This document shows, piece after piece, positions 29,001-40,227 of a DNA stretch of 46,355 nucleotides. The notes under the pieces are model-generated. The model did not search any database and was not told the DNA's origin. It saw nothing but the letters and a program-made list of their open reading frames with translations. Position 1 is the first letter of the stretch. Each line of letters opens with the position of its first letter. The stretch is taken from positions 1 to 46,355 of the forward strand of contig JAJRUF010000074.1 in NCBI GenBank assembly GCA_024277935.1, read 5' to 3'. The translations under genes were made by a program, and so were the position numbers. This DNA is from Gammaproteobacteria bacterium. Its GTDB lineage: Bacteria > Pseudomonadota > Gammaproteobacteria > Methylococcales > Methylomonadaceae.

Positions 29001-29977
29001 TTGATGATAAAGGGCGCTCTTTAGCTTATGGACGAAATTTAAAAAGTCTGCAAAACAAATACAGTGAAAAAGCAGGAGATAGCTTCGATCAAATAGCCGC
29101 TGATGAAATGAATCATACCGGATATATCCAATGGGCATTTGATGATTTACCAGAGACTTATGAATTTATGCAAAAAGGTCAATCATTTGTTGGTTTTCCA
29201 GCACTGATTGATGAGGGCGAAACAATTGGGGTACGTATTTTTGATACAAGAGATAAAGCTGAACAGGCTCATTTTTCGGGTTTAGTACGTTTGTTTCAAC
29301 TGCAAACACGTAAAGACAGTAAGTACATAGTAAAAAATCTACCTAAATCACCGATGGTCGAGCTAAATTACAATAAGTTAGATCAGCATCCATTAATAAA
29401 AGATAGGCAAGGAAAGTCATATAAAGAAGATATGTTATTTGCAATTATAGTGGCTACTTTTATGCAAGAAGGTGATATTCGAACGCAAGCAACTTTTGAT
29501 GATAGCTTAAAAAATAATAAAGGCTACCTGGTTAGTTTTGCCAACGAAATTGGCAAGACTGTCAATGATATTATGGAAAGGTATTTTGAAATAAACAAAC
29601 AACTCAAGTTAGGGCGAACTTCAAAAGAAGTTGCTGATGATATAAACCAGCAATTAAGTCGGTTGATTTATTCAGGCTTTATTTTTTATACGCCTTATAA
29701 CCAGTTAAAATCAATTGTTCGTTATTTAAAAGCAATTGAATACCGGCTAGAAAAACAAAAAGATAATAAGCAGGAAATGCAACAACTCAATAGATATTGG
29801 AAACGCTATTGGGATGAAGTAGAAACTAAAGCTAAAAAAACATGTATTAACCCTGAGCTAGATAAATTTCGCTGGGATTTGGAAGAGTTGAGGGTTTCTT
29901 TATTTGCTCAACAGTTAAAAACGGCCTATCCCATCTCTGTTAAACGAATGGATAAAGCTTGGGATGAAAGGTTTTAG
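26090..29977 (+). CDS. hrpA: ATP-dependent RNA helicase HrpA
   Basis: DEAH helicase: GETGSGKTTQIPK, DEAHERSLN, SATIDPERFS, NQRAGRCGRV; 1295 aa with HrpA C-terminal domain. Confidence 0.97.
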   Translation: MPSHTLIKQLSKQLQFCMNVDRHSYKRQLDRLRSELKKANVPEKKLNILAGKIEQSIHKRNQRKTSIPKIEYPDLPVTAKKTEIADLIKKNQVLILCGETGSGKTTQIPKICLEIGRGVNGFIGHTQPRRIAARTVADRIAEELGQKIGQSVGYKVRFHDKTHDKSLVKLMTDGILLAESQNDPYLNQYDTIIIDEAHERSLNIDFLLGYMRWLLPKRPDLKLIITSATIDPERFSKHFSNAPIINVSGRTYPVEMRYRPLELMEDDDETTADIQQAIVDAVDELHRDLPGDILIFLNGEREIRETTESLKKHNPAHCDILPLYSKLSVSEQERVFKPQGKSRIVLATNVAETSLTVPGIRSVIDTGHARISRYSHRSKIQRLPIEKISQASANQRAGRCGRVAEGICIRLYSEEDFLARPQFTEPEILRTNLSSVILQMTALKLGDIEDFPFVEPPEDKMIRDGKNSLHEVNALDKEGKITAMGRQLAKIPTDPRLARMLLAADKLNCLTEISIIVSALSIQDPREKPADKMQQADSKHAEFKVDDSDFLTILNIWNTFEAQKKHLSNSKLRKYCKEHFLSYIRMREWFDIHAQIMQVIKGELKLIPNTSDAGYEAVHCALLPGLLSNIGFKHEQYEYLGARGLKFFIFPGSGQYKVRPKWIIAAEQVETSKVYARTVARIEPEWIEQCAKHLVKSSYYEPHWEKKAGRSAVYERVMLYGLTVQPKRKIPYERIDPKAAREIFIRCGLVAQDYHTNAPFFKANKNLLEEVGYIQHKGRRVDLIEDEEWLYEFYNQKLPEQVVNGITLDKWRKTAEKENPKLLFLTKEDLTRKDDGHISDWDYPEHKKVGNLSIELQYRFEPGHDEDGVTAIIPVHQLNQVSIQSFEWLVPGLLEEKIIALIKSLPKQVRKHFVPVPQTAKECLAIEPDFKGSLYEWLGMRLRKLTGEAIPLTEWNPSVLSDHLKMNYRVVDDKGRSLAYGRNLKSLQNKYSEKAGDSFDQIAADEMNHTGYIQWAFDDLPETYEFMQKGQSFVGFPALIDEGETIGVRIFDTRDKAEQAHFSGLVRLFQLQTRKDSKYIVKNLPKSPMVELNYNKLDQHPLIKDRQGKSYKEDMLFAIIVATFMQEGDIRTQATFDDSLKNNKGYLVSFANEIGKTVNDIMERYFEINKQLKLGRTSKEVADDINQQLSRLIYSGFIFYTPYNQLKSIVRYLKAIEYRLEKQKDNKQEMQQLNRYWKRYWDEVETKAKKTCINPELDKFRWDLEELRVSLFAQQLKTAYPISVKRMDKAWDERF

Positions 29978-30190
29978 AAAGTTATTATGATGGGGTAGGG
30001 TGGATCTTTAGGCCGCGATAGAGCAAGTGCTAGTATTAATGTAAGCGCCAATTAAAGTAGACATTCTAAATCGATATAAAAAATAGCAGACTAATACCTT
30101 CAATTAACTTCGGAGGTATTTACCGCCTGCATTTTCATGGTTGCTACCTTTTACTTTTGTTACAGTAATATTTGAGACCAAAACAATTAC

Positions 30191-30357
30191 CTAGGAGGCT
30201 GTCCGAGAATAGAAGCCGTCACGAGGGAAAGCTCTTTTGAGTCAGTTTTTTCGTTCATTTGAGGCGAATAGTTGCGCTATTCAACGAAAATGAACGGAAA
30301 AAATGGCCAAAAGGGCTTTTCCGCAGTAGGTTATCTATTCTCGGACAGCCTCCTAGG
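30191..30357. repeat. Foldback/MITE-like element E3 (167 bp)
   Basis: Perfect 24-bp TIRs CCTAGGAGGCTGTCCGAGAATAGA (30191-30214) and complement (30334-30357); internal arms AAAGCtCTTTTG/CAAAAGgGCTTT, TTTTTTCGTTCATTT/AAATGAACGGAAAAAA, GAATAG/CTATTC make near-continuous hairpin. Confidence 0.9.
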
Positions 30358-30470
30358 GTTCAACTCTGAAGTTATTGCCGTTAGGAATATAAATTCAATA
30401 ATATTCGAAATTGAAAATTATAAGGTGACCTGGGGTACGAAATGCATCTTACATTTTGAGGTTCTGTTTA

Positions 30471-31304
30471 TTAGGTTTTTAGTTTTAATTGAGCTAATGT
30501 CAAAATAAAATCGGTCTCAATTTCTAGGCCATTAGCGCGTTGGATAGTATTGAGCATTTCATTTTTTACTCGCCATGCAAAAGGTGTCATTTGTAACAAA
30601 GCCATTCTACTTATCTGGTCGGGCTTAATTTTATAGCTAATTCTTTGGCTTTCAATCTGTTCAAAATCTTCAGGTAAATCTACTGTAATGTTATGTTCAT
30701 TTACCTTTTTGTAGATAAATTCTTTTAGTTGCCATAAGTGCTTTGGGCCAGGGGTAACCGTTAATAAAAAACCTTTAGTTTTTAAGATACGTTTAACTTC
30801 GTTTTCATTAGAGGGAGCATAGACTTTAAGGATGAGATCAAAAAAATTATCAGCATAAGGTGGTTTTTTATTACTGGCAACAATAAAATGAGCGTTTTGT
30901 TGTTTTTTTGCAGCAGCAAAAATAGCATTTTTTGCAATATCAATACCATGAAGGTCAATATCAGCACTACATTCACAGAATGCTTTAATTTGTCGACTGT
31001 AATAACCTTCGCCACAGCCCATATCTAAAACATGCATAGGTCTACTTTCAGGTTTATACTTATCAATCAACGTAGCAATAGCTTTTGCCATGGGTAGGTA
31101 GTATTCAGACTCAAGAAAATTCCGTCGAGAACGCATCATTGCACGGCTGTCTCCTGGGTCCTTTGACTTTTTATGTTGTACCGGAAGTAGGTTTAAATAA
31201 CCTTCTTTTGCCAGATCAAAATGATGTTTTTTTTTGCAATAATAACCTTTTGAAGGAATATGTTGAACCAAGGGTAATTGGCAAATAGGACAAATATATG
31301 GCAT
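30471..31304 (-). CDS. rlmA: 23S rRNA (guanine-N1)-methyltransferase, RlmA type
   Basis: Zn-ribbon CPICQLPL...GYYCKKKHHFDLAKEGYLNLLPVQHKKSKDPGDS, SAM motif VLDMGCGEGYY. Start placed at MPYICP (31304) rather than track start 31400. Confidence 0.9.
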   Translation of the reverse strand: MPYICPICQLPLVQHIPSKGYYCKKKHHFDLAKEGYLNLLPVQHKKSKDPGDSRAMMRSRRNFLESEYYLPMAKAIATLIDKYKPESRPMHVLDMGCGEGYYSRQIKAFCECSADIDLHGIDIAKNAIFAAAKKQQNAHFIVASNKKPPYADNFFDLILKVYAPSNENEVKRILKTKGFLLTVTPGPKHLWQLKEFIYKKVNEHNITVDLPEDFEQIESQRISYKIKPDQISRMALLQMTPFAWRVKNEMLNTIQRANGLEIETDFILTLAQLKLKT

Positions 31305-31503
31305 GTTTTGAGCTGAATAAGTGAAAAGAGGATGGTATTTACGGGTACGAGAGCATTTTACTCCAAAACCAAGGTCTTTATATATTATTGAGACACTCAC
31401 TTTGGGGACTAATAATATCTTGACTCAAAAAATGAACGCTATCAAAAATAATATGGAGTAAGATCACTTATCAAATCAATAAAAATACGGAAAATAAGCC
31501 TGG

Positions 31504-32394
31504 ATGATTTCCATCAAACAACTTAGCTATGCTTTAAGTATCGAAGAAACGCTTCATTTTAAAAAAGCCTCTGAGAAGTGTCATATTAGTCAGTCCGCAT
31601 TAAGTACCGCACTAAATGAGCTAGAAAGGCAACTTGGGCTGCAAATTTTTGAGAGAGATAATAAAAAAGTTTTAGTTACCCCTATCGGCAAACAAGTTTT
31701 ACTGCAAGCACGTTATATTATATTACAAGTAGAAGATCTTCAACATTTTGCTGAAACACAAAAATCACCTCTTAGCTATCCATTAAATATTGGTCTGATA
31801 CCGACGGTTGCGCCTTATATTTTACCTAAATTATTGCCTGTTTTAAATCAGCGTTATCCAGATGCACAACTAAATATTGTAGAGAGTCAATCACATATTT
31901 TAGTCGAAAAAGTGAGGCAAGGTGATCTGGATACAGCAATACTGGCATTACCTTTTCCTTGTGATGGACTACTTAGCTTGAAATTTTGGGATGAAGATTT
32001 TTACTGGGTAACTTTAAAAGGAAATAAATATTCGCAACAACAAGAAATTTCCAGTGATAAGCTAAAACATTGTAACTTGTTACTTCTAAAAGAAGGGCAC
32101 TGCCTTAAAGACCATATTCTGAGTGCATGTAAAATGACAGCACAAATAGCCAATCAAAATGTTAGTGCGACCAGTCTTAATACTCTTATCCAAATGGTAT
32201 TAGGGAATATAGGGACTACTTTGATTCCAGAAATGGCGATAGAACAGCTGACACTACAGCACAAATCACTTTCGGTGGTTCATCTTAATGAACCAGGTCC
32301 ACATAGACAACTTGCTTTTATTGTACGTCCGAACTTTACTCGCTTATCAAGTATTGAAACTTTAATCACTATTTGCAAAGAACAATTAGGTTAG
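31504..32394 (+). CDS. oxyR: LysR-family peroxide regulator OxyR
   Basis: LysR HTH (FKKASEKCHISQSALSTALNELERQLG) and OxyR redox pair GHCLKDHILSAC with Cys-Cys spacing of 9; upstream of katG. Confidence 0.9.
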   Translation: MISIKQLSYALSIEETLHFKKASEKCHISQSALSTALNELERQLGLQIFERDNKKVLVTPIGKQVLLQARYIILQVEDLQHFAETQKSPLSYPLNIGLIPTVAPYILPKLLPVLNQRYPDAQLNIVESQSHILVEKVRQGDLDTAILALPFPCDGLLSLKFWDEDFYWVTLKGNKYSQQQEISSDKLKHCNLLLLKEGHCLKDHILSACKMTAQIANQNVSATSLNTLIQMVLGNIGTTLIPEMAIEQLTLQHKSLSVVHLNEPGPHRQLAFIVRPNFTRLSSIETLITICKEQLG

Positions 32395-32466
32395 CAATCA
32401 AAATAATCGAATATAAACTTCTATTTATTCAAATATACTTATCAAACTGTCCGGATTAAACTTTAA

Positions 32467-34770
<2,304 letters not shown>

Positions 34771-34785
34771 TAAATAATGCTAGAG

Positions 34786-34821
34786 CCCAGCATAATACTT
34801 TTTTCGTCTGTTATGCTAGGG
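34786..34821 (+). terminator. Possible terminator hairpin after katG
   Basis: CCCAGCATAA ... TTATGCTaGGG stem-loop 15 nt after the katG stop; no strong trailing T run. Confidence 0.35.
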
Positions 34822-34917
34822 TTTCAGCCGTGTCTAAGAAAGAATTATATTTATTTAACATTTGGAGGTAAGGCTTTTATAAACTACCGCCGCCCCTTAT
34901 TACTGTACATCCAAAGT

Positions 34918-34945
34918 CAAACTATGGACTTTAGTCCATAGTTTG
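34918..34945. repeat. 28-bp near-continuous palindrome CAAACTATGGACT-TT-AGTCCATAGTTTG
   Basis: 13-bp perfect arms, 2-nt centre, between convergent katG and PEP-CTERM gene. Confidence 0.8.
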
Positions 34946-34992
34946 TTGATTTGTTGGAGGAATAAAATTATCTCAACCTAGAATACTTGCAG

Positions 34993-35624
34993 TCACGTCG
35001 TTGGTCTTCTTACCACCAAACCTAGCAAACCCGTTCCAAACATCAAAACTGCTGGTGGAACAGGAACAGTGGCAACCGTTTGTGCATTCAACGATAGGTT
35101 CTTAGTGAAATCGCCATCAAATATACCGTCAGTCAGGTTGAATGACAACAATTCGTTGGCAAAAGAACAAAACCCCAAGTCACATAAATAACCCTGTTGG
35201 TCTGATTCCATTTTAAATGCAATGGTGTAGTCATCCCAGCCCACATCTACAAGACTGGCTGAGAATGCTAAACCATCATTGAAAATACCGTTTAGCTCTA
35301 AAGACCCATAAACTTCAAATACACCGTCTAAAACCTCAAGACCATCATTACGTACACGAATATCTGCCCATGTTTTAAATTTCGGGTCAACCAGACTCAC
35401 CCGTGGTACACCAGCTGACTCCTTGAAGTAGGGGTCGTGTCCTCTTTCACTTTTTTTATTTTCCACTTCAAAAAAGGCAGTATTACCTTTGTATTGACTT
35501 TTGATCTTAGTATTATTATCAACTAGTCTCGGCCAGCCAGGTTGTAGTTCTAATAAACTAGCATTTGCGATACCTGAAAAAAAACCAGTAGCAGGGTAAA
35601 CATAATATTCTTTTGGATAATCAT
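34993..35624 (-). pseudogene. PEP-CTERM (exosortase-sorted) protein, signal peptide out of frame by 1 nt in a T8 tract
   Basis: Body ORF 34993-35466 extends in frame upstream (SGIANASLLELQPGWPRLVDNNTKIKSQYKGNTAFFEV); ATG at 35624 encodes MIIQKNIMFTLLLVFF then shifts at the homopolymer. C-term VPVPPAVLMFGTGLLGLVVRRPTT. Confidence 0.75.
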
Positions 35625-36382
35625 TTTATATTCTCTGTAAAATTTGAAAATTTTTAATTCAGGTTGTAAAACCCGAATAATCCATGATTTATATAAAAGG
35701 TGGGAACAAATTAACAATCTTTATCTGTCAACTTTACTGATATAGATATTGCACAAACTGTTACTTAAGGGAGGGAGTAACAAGCCTGTTATGTGACAGT
35801 TTCAATATTGAATGTCCAGTAAATTAAAAAGCTAAATACTCGTTAATGTCATCACGCTAAGTATATAAAGCTACCCGATACCTATAAACTTAAGCTAACT
35901 TAGAGATAAAAAATTAGTGATATATAGGTGGCTCTGATAGCACCAGAAAGAAAAGCACTTGCTATGCCATATACCAATAAAACGCAATAAATATAGGGGA
36001 GGGCGTTTATTCAAAGTGTTTTAGAGTATAAAATATTTTTATTTATGCTGGGAATGTCTCAAGTGCACGACAGAGCATAAATATTTATGATCGACAGGTA
36101 AAAACTTACGGTCAAAAAAAAATTAAATGCTTTAAAATCCTGTAACCACCTGCAATTAAAAGGTTTTATTTTTAATAAATAGCTAATTTCTCCCGTCGTG
36201 ATATTGGGACAAAGCTTTTCTCAATTCAAACTCTTATCCTTTTTGAACTTGAGTATTGAATTTTTATTATAAATATATTCCTTATTTTATAAGGAAATTA
36301 GCTAAAAAGAGGATAACTTAAAACAAAAAAAGTGTTTTAATACTGCTTTTACAAGCAGTTTTAAGTAAGTTATTTTGTAACA

Positions 36383-37549
36383 ATGAAAATATTTCAGATT
36401 TTTAGATACCTTGCAATTGACCCTGTTAGCTTAAGTATTAAAGTTAAATTACTGTCCCTTCTTGCTTGTTTTTGTTCGGTGTTTTTTATTGCTTTAATCA
36501 CTAAAATTGTTTCACCCTGGCCAGGTTATCCCATGATTGTTGCTTCTATGGGGGCTTCTGCCATTATATTGTTTTTTATACCGAGTAGTCCTCTTGCACA
36601 ACCGTGGCCTTTTGTGGGGGGGCAATTGATTTCTGCCGTTGTCGGTGTATTTTGTGCTTTGAATATTTCGGAAACATCAACTGCTGCGGCTATGGCAGTC
36701 GGTGGATCAATTATTATGATGTTAGTGATGCGTTGTTTGCACCCTCCTGCAGCAGCAACAAGCTTAACGCCGATAATGGCAGGCACCTCAATTACCTCTT
36801 TAGGCTATTCCTTTGTAATTGTTCCCGTTGCGGTGAATGTTATAAGTTTATTATTATTAGCAATAATAATAAACCGCTGGATAATGGCAAGAGAATATCC
36901 TAGTCCGTTACCCGTAAAGAAAAAGCTTGATCAACGACACACTGTGTTAGCACCGGTTCATCAAATTGGTTTTTCAGAGCAAGATCTTGAGCTAGCACTA
37001 AAAGATAGTGATGTTTTTATTGATATGACTCATGCGGAATTGAGTCATGTCTTATCGAAAGTAGAAAAAAATGCCTTTAAGCGTATTAAAGGGTCTATTT
37101 TATGTGCTGATATTATGATTAGGGATGTAATAACAGTTGAATATGGTACAGAAGTGGAGGATGCCTGGCGAATTATGCGTCGTAACAAGCTGAAAGCAAT
37201 GCCTGTTATTGATAGAGCAAATCGAGTTATTGGTATACTTACTTGGAATGATTTTTTTAAGCATATTGACCTGGATGTTTATACAAGTTTTCAGGATAAA
37301 TTTCAGCAATTTATTCAGCGAACGCCTGATGTAATAGCTAATAAACCAGAGTCAGTTGGTTTTATTATGACCAGTCCTGTTGTTACTTTGGCTGATACTT
37401 GTCATATTGTTGACCTCATTAAACTCATGTCTATTCAAGGACATCGGCAAATACCCATTGTTAATTCTGAGCAACGTCTTGTCGGTATGGTATATCAGGC
37501 AAATTTAATTGCATCACTTTATAATAAAGAGTTAGCTCGTAAAAGTTAA
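36383..37549 (+). CDS. HPP-family membrane protein with C-terminal CBS pair
   Basis: HPP motif region MVMRCLHPPAAATSLTPIMAG, four TM segments, then CBS units (ADIMIRDVITVEYGTEVEDAW; FIMTSPVVTLADTCHIVDLIKLM). Confidence 0.9.
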   Translation: MKIFQIFRYLAIDPVSLSIKVKLLSLLACFCSVFFIALITKIVSPWPGYPMIVASMGASAIILFFIPSSPLAQPWPFVGGQLISAVVGVFCALNISETSTAAAMAVGGSIIMMLVMRCLHPPAAATSLTPIMAGTSITSLGYSFVIVPVAVNVISLLLLAIIINRWIMAREYPSPLPVKKKLDQRHTVLAPVHQIGFSEQDLELALKDSDVFIDMTHAELSHVLSKVEKNAFKRIKGSILCADIMIRDVITVEYGTEVEDAWRIMRRNKLKAMPVIDRANRVIGILTWNDFFKHIDLDVYTSFQDKFQQFIQRTPDVIANKPESVGFIMTSPVVTLADTCHIVDLIKLMSIQGHRQIPIVNSEQRLVGMVYQANLIASLYNKELARKS

Positions 37550-37584
37550 CAAGTAAACAACTGTATAAAAATAAAATTAAACTT

Positions 37585-38361
37585 ATGAAAGATTCTATTG
37601 TTATTATCGGTATTGGGGAGTTAGCAGCTGTTTTTTCACGTGGTTTTCTTCGTTGTGGTTATCCTGTATATCCCATTACACGGATGATGAATATGGCTGA
37701 GGAGAGCCAGCAGATCCCAACACCTAAGTTAGTTTTAGTGACCGTACAAGAAACTGAACTTCATTCAGTGTTAGATAAGTTACCTGAAACTTGGTCTAAC
37801 AAAGTTGCTTTAGTGCAAAATGAATTATTGCCGCAAGACTGGCAAGCTCATCAAATAAAAAACCCGACAGTAACTGTTGTCTGGTTTGAAAAAAAGAAAA
37901 CCTTAGAATTAACTAATATACTACAGTCCCCTAGCTTTGGCCCGAATGCCAAGGTAATTTCGGAGGCGTTACAAGCCGTTGGTGTACCTGCACCTGTATT
38001 GAAAACAGAACAAGAGTTATTATATGAATTGGTGAGAAAAGCTCTTTATATACTAACTGTTAATATTGCTGGTTTAGTCGATAACTGTACAGTAGGTAAT
38101 TTATGGTCTTTGCATCAGGTTTTAGCCAGAGAAATTGCGGAGGAGGTGATTCTTATACAAGAATCACTAATAAACCAAAAATTACCTCATGAAAAACTAA
38201 TAAATGGGATGGTCGAAGGAATTGAAGACTGCCCTGATCGGTATTGTCTGGGCCGCAGTGCATTATCGCGGTTAAACAGAGTATTAAATTATGCAGAACA
38301 AGCTAGCTTACAGGTGCCAAAACTAAGAGAAATAGCAACGCTTTCAAAAGTAGGCTGTTGA
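37585..38361 (+). CDS. Rossmann-fold NAD(P)-binding, ketopantoate reductase-like protein
   Basis: N-term VIIGIGELAAVFSRGFLRCGYPVYPITR, KALVQNELLP-like core; remote similarity only. Confidence 0.5.
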   Translation: MKDSIVIIGIGELAAVFSRGFLRCGYPVYPITRMMNMAEESQQIPTPKLVLVTVQETELHSVLDKLPETWSNKVALVQNELLPQDWQAHQIKNPTVTVVWFEKKKTLELTNILQSPSFGPNAKVISEALQAVGVPAPVLKTEQELLYELVRKALYILTVNIAGLVDNCTVGNLWSLHQVLAREIAEEVILIQESLINQKLPHEKLINGMVEGIEDCPDRYCLGRSALSRLNRVLNYAEQASLQVPKLREIATLSKVGC

Positions 38362-38583
38362 CTGTCTATATAGAGAAAAGACATATCTTTTCTCTATACA
38401 ATGTGTACACTGAATAATAAATAGTTATACCCTCGCTTTTTTCGTTAGAAATCTTTTGTACGTCTTTAGTGCTAAAGAGCAGCGTTAGACTACTTTCACA
38501 CGGACCGTGGAAAAAGGAAGCGATTCGATCAACATGTCTTTAAAAAGATAAAAACAGCGTTCACTTTAAAAAACCCATATCCA

Positions 38584-38603
38584 TTATAATAATTTTATTA
38601 TAA
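38584..38603. promoter_or_regulatory. Palindromic candidate operator/promoter of TA-chaperone operon
   Basis: TTATAATAA-TT-TTATTATAA, perfect 9-bp arms, ending 10 nt before the toxin ATG. Confidence 0.5.
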
Positions 38604-38613
38604 ACTATACTTC

Positions 38614-39012
38614 ATGCAAACTACTCCAAAATTTACTTTATACGACTATCTAAATGGAAATGGTAACAATGAATTTAAAGAATGGACAAAAAAGTTGCAA
38701 AAAATTGAGTGTGCAAAACTTAACGTACGGCTTGATATGCTTTCATTACAAGGTTCTGGGTTATTCCCAGAAATACTGACTGGTACTCATACAGCAGGTA
38801 TTTTAAAGCTTAGAGTAAAAGGAAAAGTCCAGCTTAGACCTATGCTGTGCAAAGGACCTATCGATAATGAACATGAATTTACATTACTTATTGGTGCAAC
38901 AGAACGTGATTCTAAATTTGTACCTCGTAAAGCTGATGAAAAAGCTAACGATAGAAAAAAGATAATCATTGAAACCCCTAATAGGAGATGCTCTCATGAA
39001 AGAGTTAGTTAA
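38614..39012 (+). CDS. RelE/HigB-like type II toxin (putative)
   Basis: FKEWTKKLQKIECAKLNVRLDMLS...GILKLRVKGKVQLRPMLCKGP...EFTLLIGATERDSKFVPRKADEKANDRKKII resembles Gp49/HigB-type RelE fold; followed by overlapping Xre gene. Confidence 0.7.
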   Translation: MQTTPKFTLYDYLNGNGNNEFKEWTKKLQKIECAKLNVRLDMLSLQGSGLFPEILTGTHTAGILKLRVKGKVQLRPMLCKGPIDNEHEFTLLIGATERDSKFVPRKADEKANDRKKIIIETPNRRCSHERVS

Positions 39013-39493
39013 AACACTAGTTACAGAATTCGATGATAAAGAATATGCTCATGCTTATATGGAAGAATTTTCTAATATGGCCATTGCAGCACAAATAAAA
39101 GTATTACGAGAACAACGTGGATGGACACAAAAAGAACTTGCTGATGCCTCTGGCATGAAACAAGAGCGAATTTGTGCGCTTGAAGATATAGATTATGATG
39201 CTTGGACAATTAAAACATTGCGTAAACTTTCTAAAGCTTTTGATTTGACTGTAAAATTATCATTTGAAGCATTTAGCAGTGGTATTTTAGATGCTGTAAA
39301 AATCAATGTTAAAACACTAGAAAGGGCTTCACGCCAAGAAGATTTAAATAAATTCTCCTGTGATGACTTTGGAGCTAAAGAAATCTTATGGAGTGAGCCT
39401 GTTACAACTACGCAACCTAACATATATTTAGTTCAAACAAATCATATGGCTGTTAATGATATAAAGTATTTTGACAATAGACAATCAGCATGA
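38996..39493 (+). CDS. Xre-family antitoxin with C-terminal extension (candidate chaperone-addiction region)
   Basis: HTH IKVLREQRGWTQKELADASGMKQERICALEDIDYDAWTIKTLRKLSKAFD; ATG at 38996 after RBS AGGAGA, overlapping toxin by 17 nt (track start 38969); ~60-aa tail beyond HTH. Confidence 0.82.
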   Translation: MKELVKTLVTEFDDKEYAHAYMEEFSNMAIAAQIKVLREQRGWTQKELADASGMKQERICALEDIDYDAWTIKTLRKLSKAFDLTVKLSFEAFSSGILDAVKINVKTLERASRQEDLNKFSCDDFGAKEILWSEPVTTTQPNIYLVQTNHMAVNDIKYFDNRQSA

Positions 39494-40008
39494 ACAGAGA
39501 AGCATTACAACAGGCTATGGATAACCTATCGATAAAGATGGTTTACCTACATACCTCTGAAGCAAAAATATATAATGATTTTGATCCTCTAATTCCAAAC
39601 CAAGAACTGGTAGGGCAATTTAATATTGATACAAAATCATGTGTCAAAAAAGAACTTCAAGAAGAAAACGGTATTAAATATAATTTTTTAGTTTATCAAA
39701 CTGAAGCACGAATGCGTTATTTAAAAGGTCCAATTCCAGAAGAATTAAAAGAGGGTCAAGAGTGTACCGAGGAGTTGGATAAACTTGTAGTAGCCGAAAT
39801 TGTAGCTCTCTTCACTGCCGAATATGTAATTAAATGCGATGAAGAATTGCCAAAGGATGCAGTTTTCGAATTTGGTAGAATTAATGTACCTCACCAAATA
39901 TGGCCATACTGGAGAGAATATTGTCATTCAACATGCGCACGGATGTCTCTCCCTGTCTCAATACTCCCAATGCTTACTATAAATAAGGCAACAGAAAACG
40001 ATAGCTAA
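39490..40008 (+). CDS. SecB-like chaperone of TA-chaperone (TAC) system
   Basis: ATGA overlap with antitoxin; C-terminal VAEIVALFTAEYVIK...INVPHQIWPYWREYCHSTCARMSLPVSILPML resembles SecB FPYARE...R..FPQLNLAPVNF. Confidence 0.75.
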   Translation: MNREALQQAMDNLSIKMVYLHTSEAKIYNDFDPLIPNQELVGQFNIDTKSCVKKELQEENGIKYNFLVYQTEARMRYLKGPIPEELKEGQECTEELDKLVVAEIVALFTAEYVIKCDEELPKDAVFEFGRINVPHQIWPYWREYCHSTCARMSLPVSILPMLTINKATENDS

Positions 40009-40227
40009 ACATATTTACTATGTATCATCATAAGGGCTGGTATCTCTCCAGTCCTTACACACCACCATATACATTCGCGTGAAAGGTAAAATAGATGTCA
40101 TATCAAGTTCATAGAGTGAAACTGAAAAAGGAAAGCGTCGCTGAAATAAAACTCGTGACAACTTTACAGTCCTAATAACCAAAAAATCAACCAGATAAAC
40201 TGATTATTTGAATGTTATCTTGATGTA

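Noticed and set aside
30272-30508. 78-aa ORF
   Set aside because: Runs through the arm of foldback element E3 and into the 3' end of rlmA; not a believable gene.
36342-36359. ACTGCTT-TTAC-AAGCAGT hairpin just upstream of the HPP-CBS gene
   Set aside because: Short 7-bp stem in AT-rich DNA; could be an upstream terminator or attenuator but cannot be distinguished from chance.
36604-36903. 99-aa Cys-rich ORF
   Set aside because: Out-of-frame reading of the HPP gene; Cys content comes from the frame shift.
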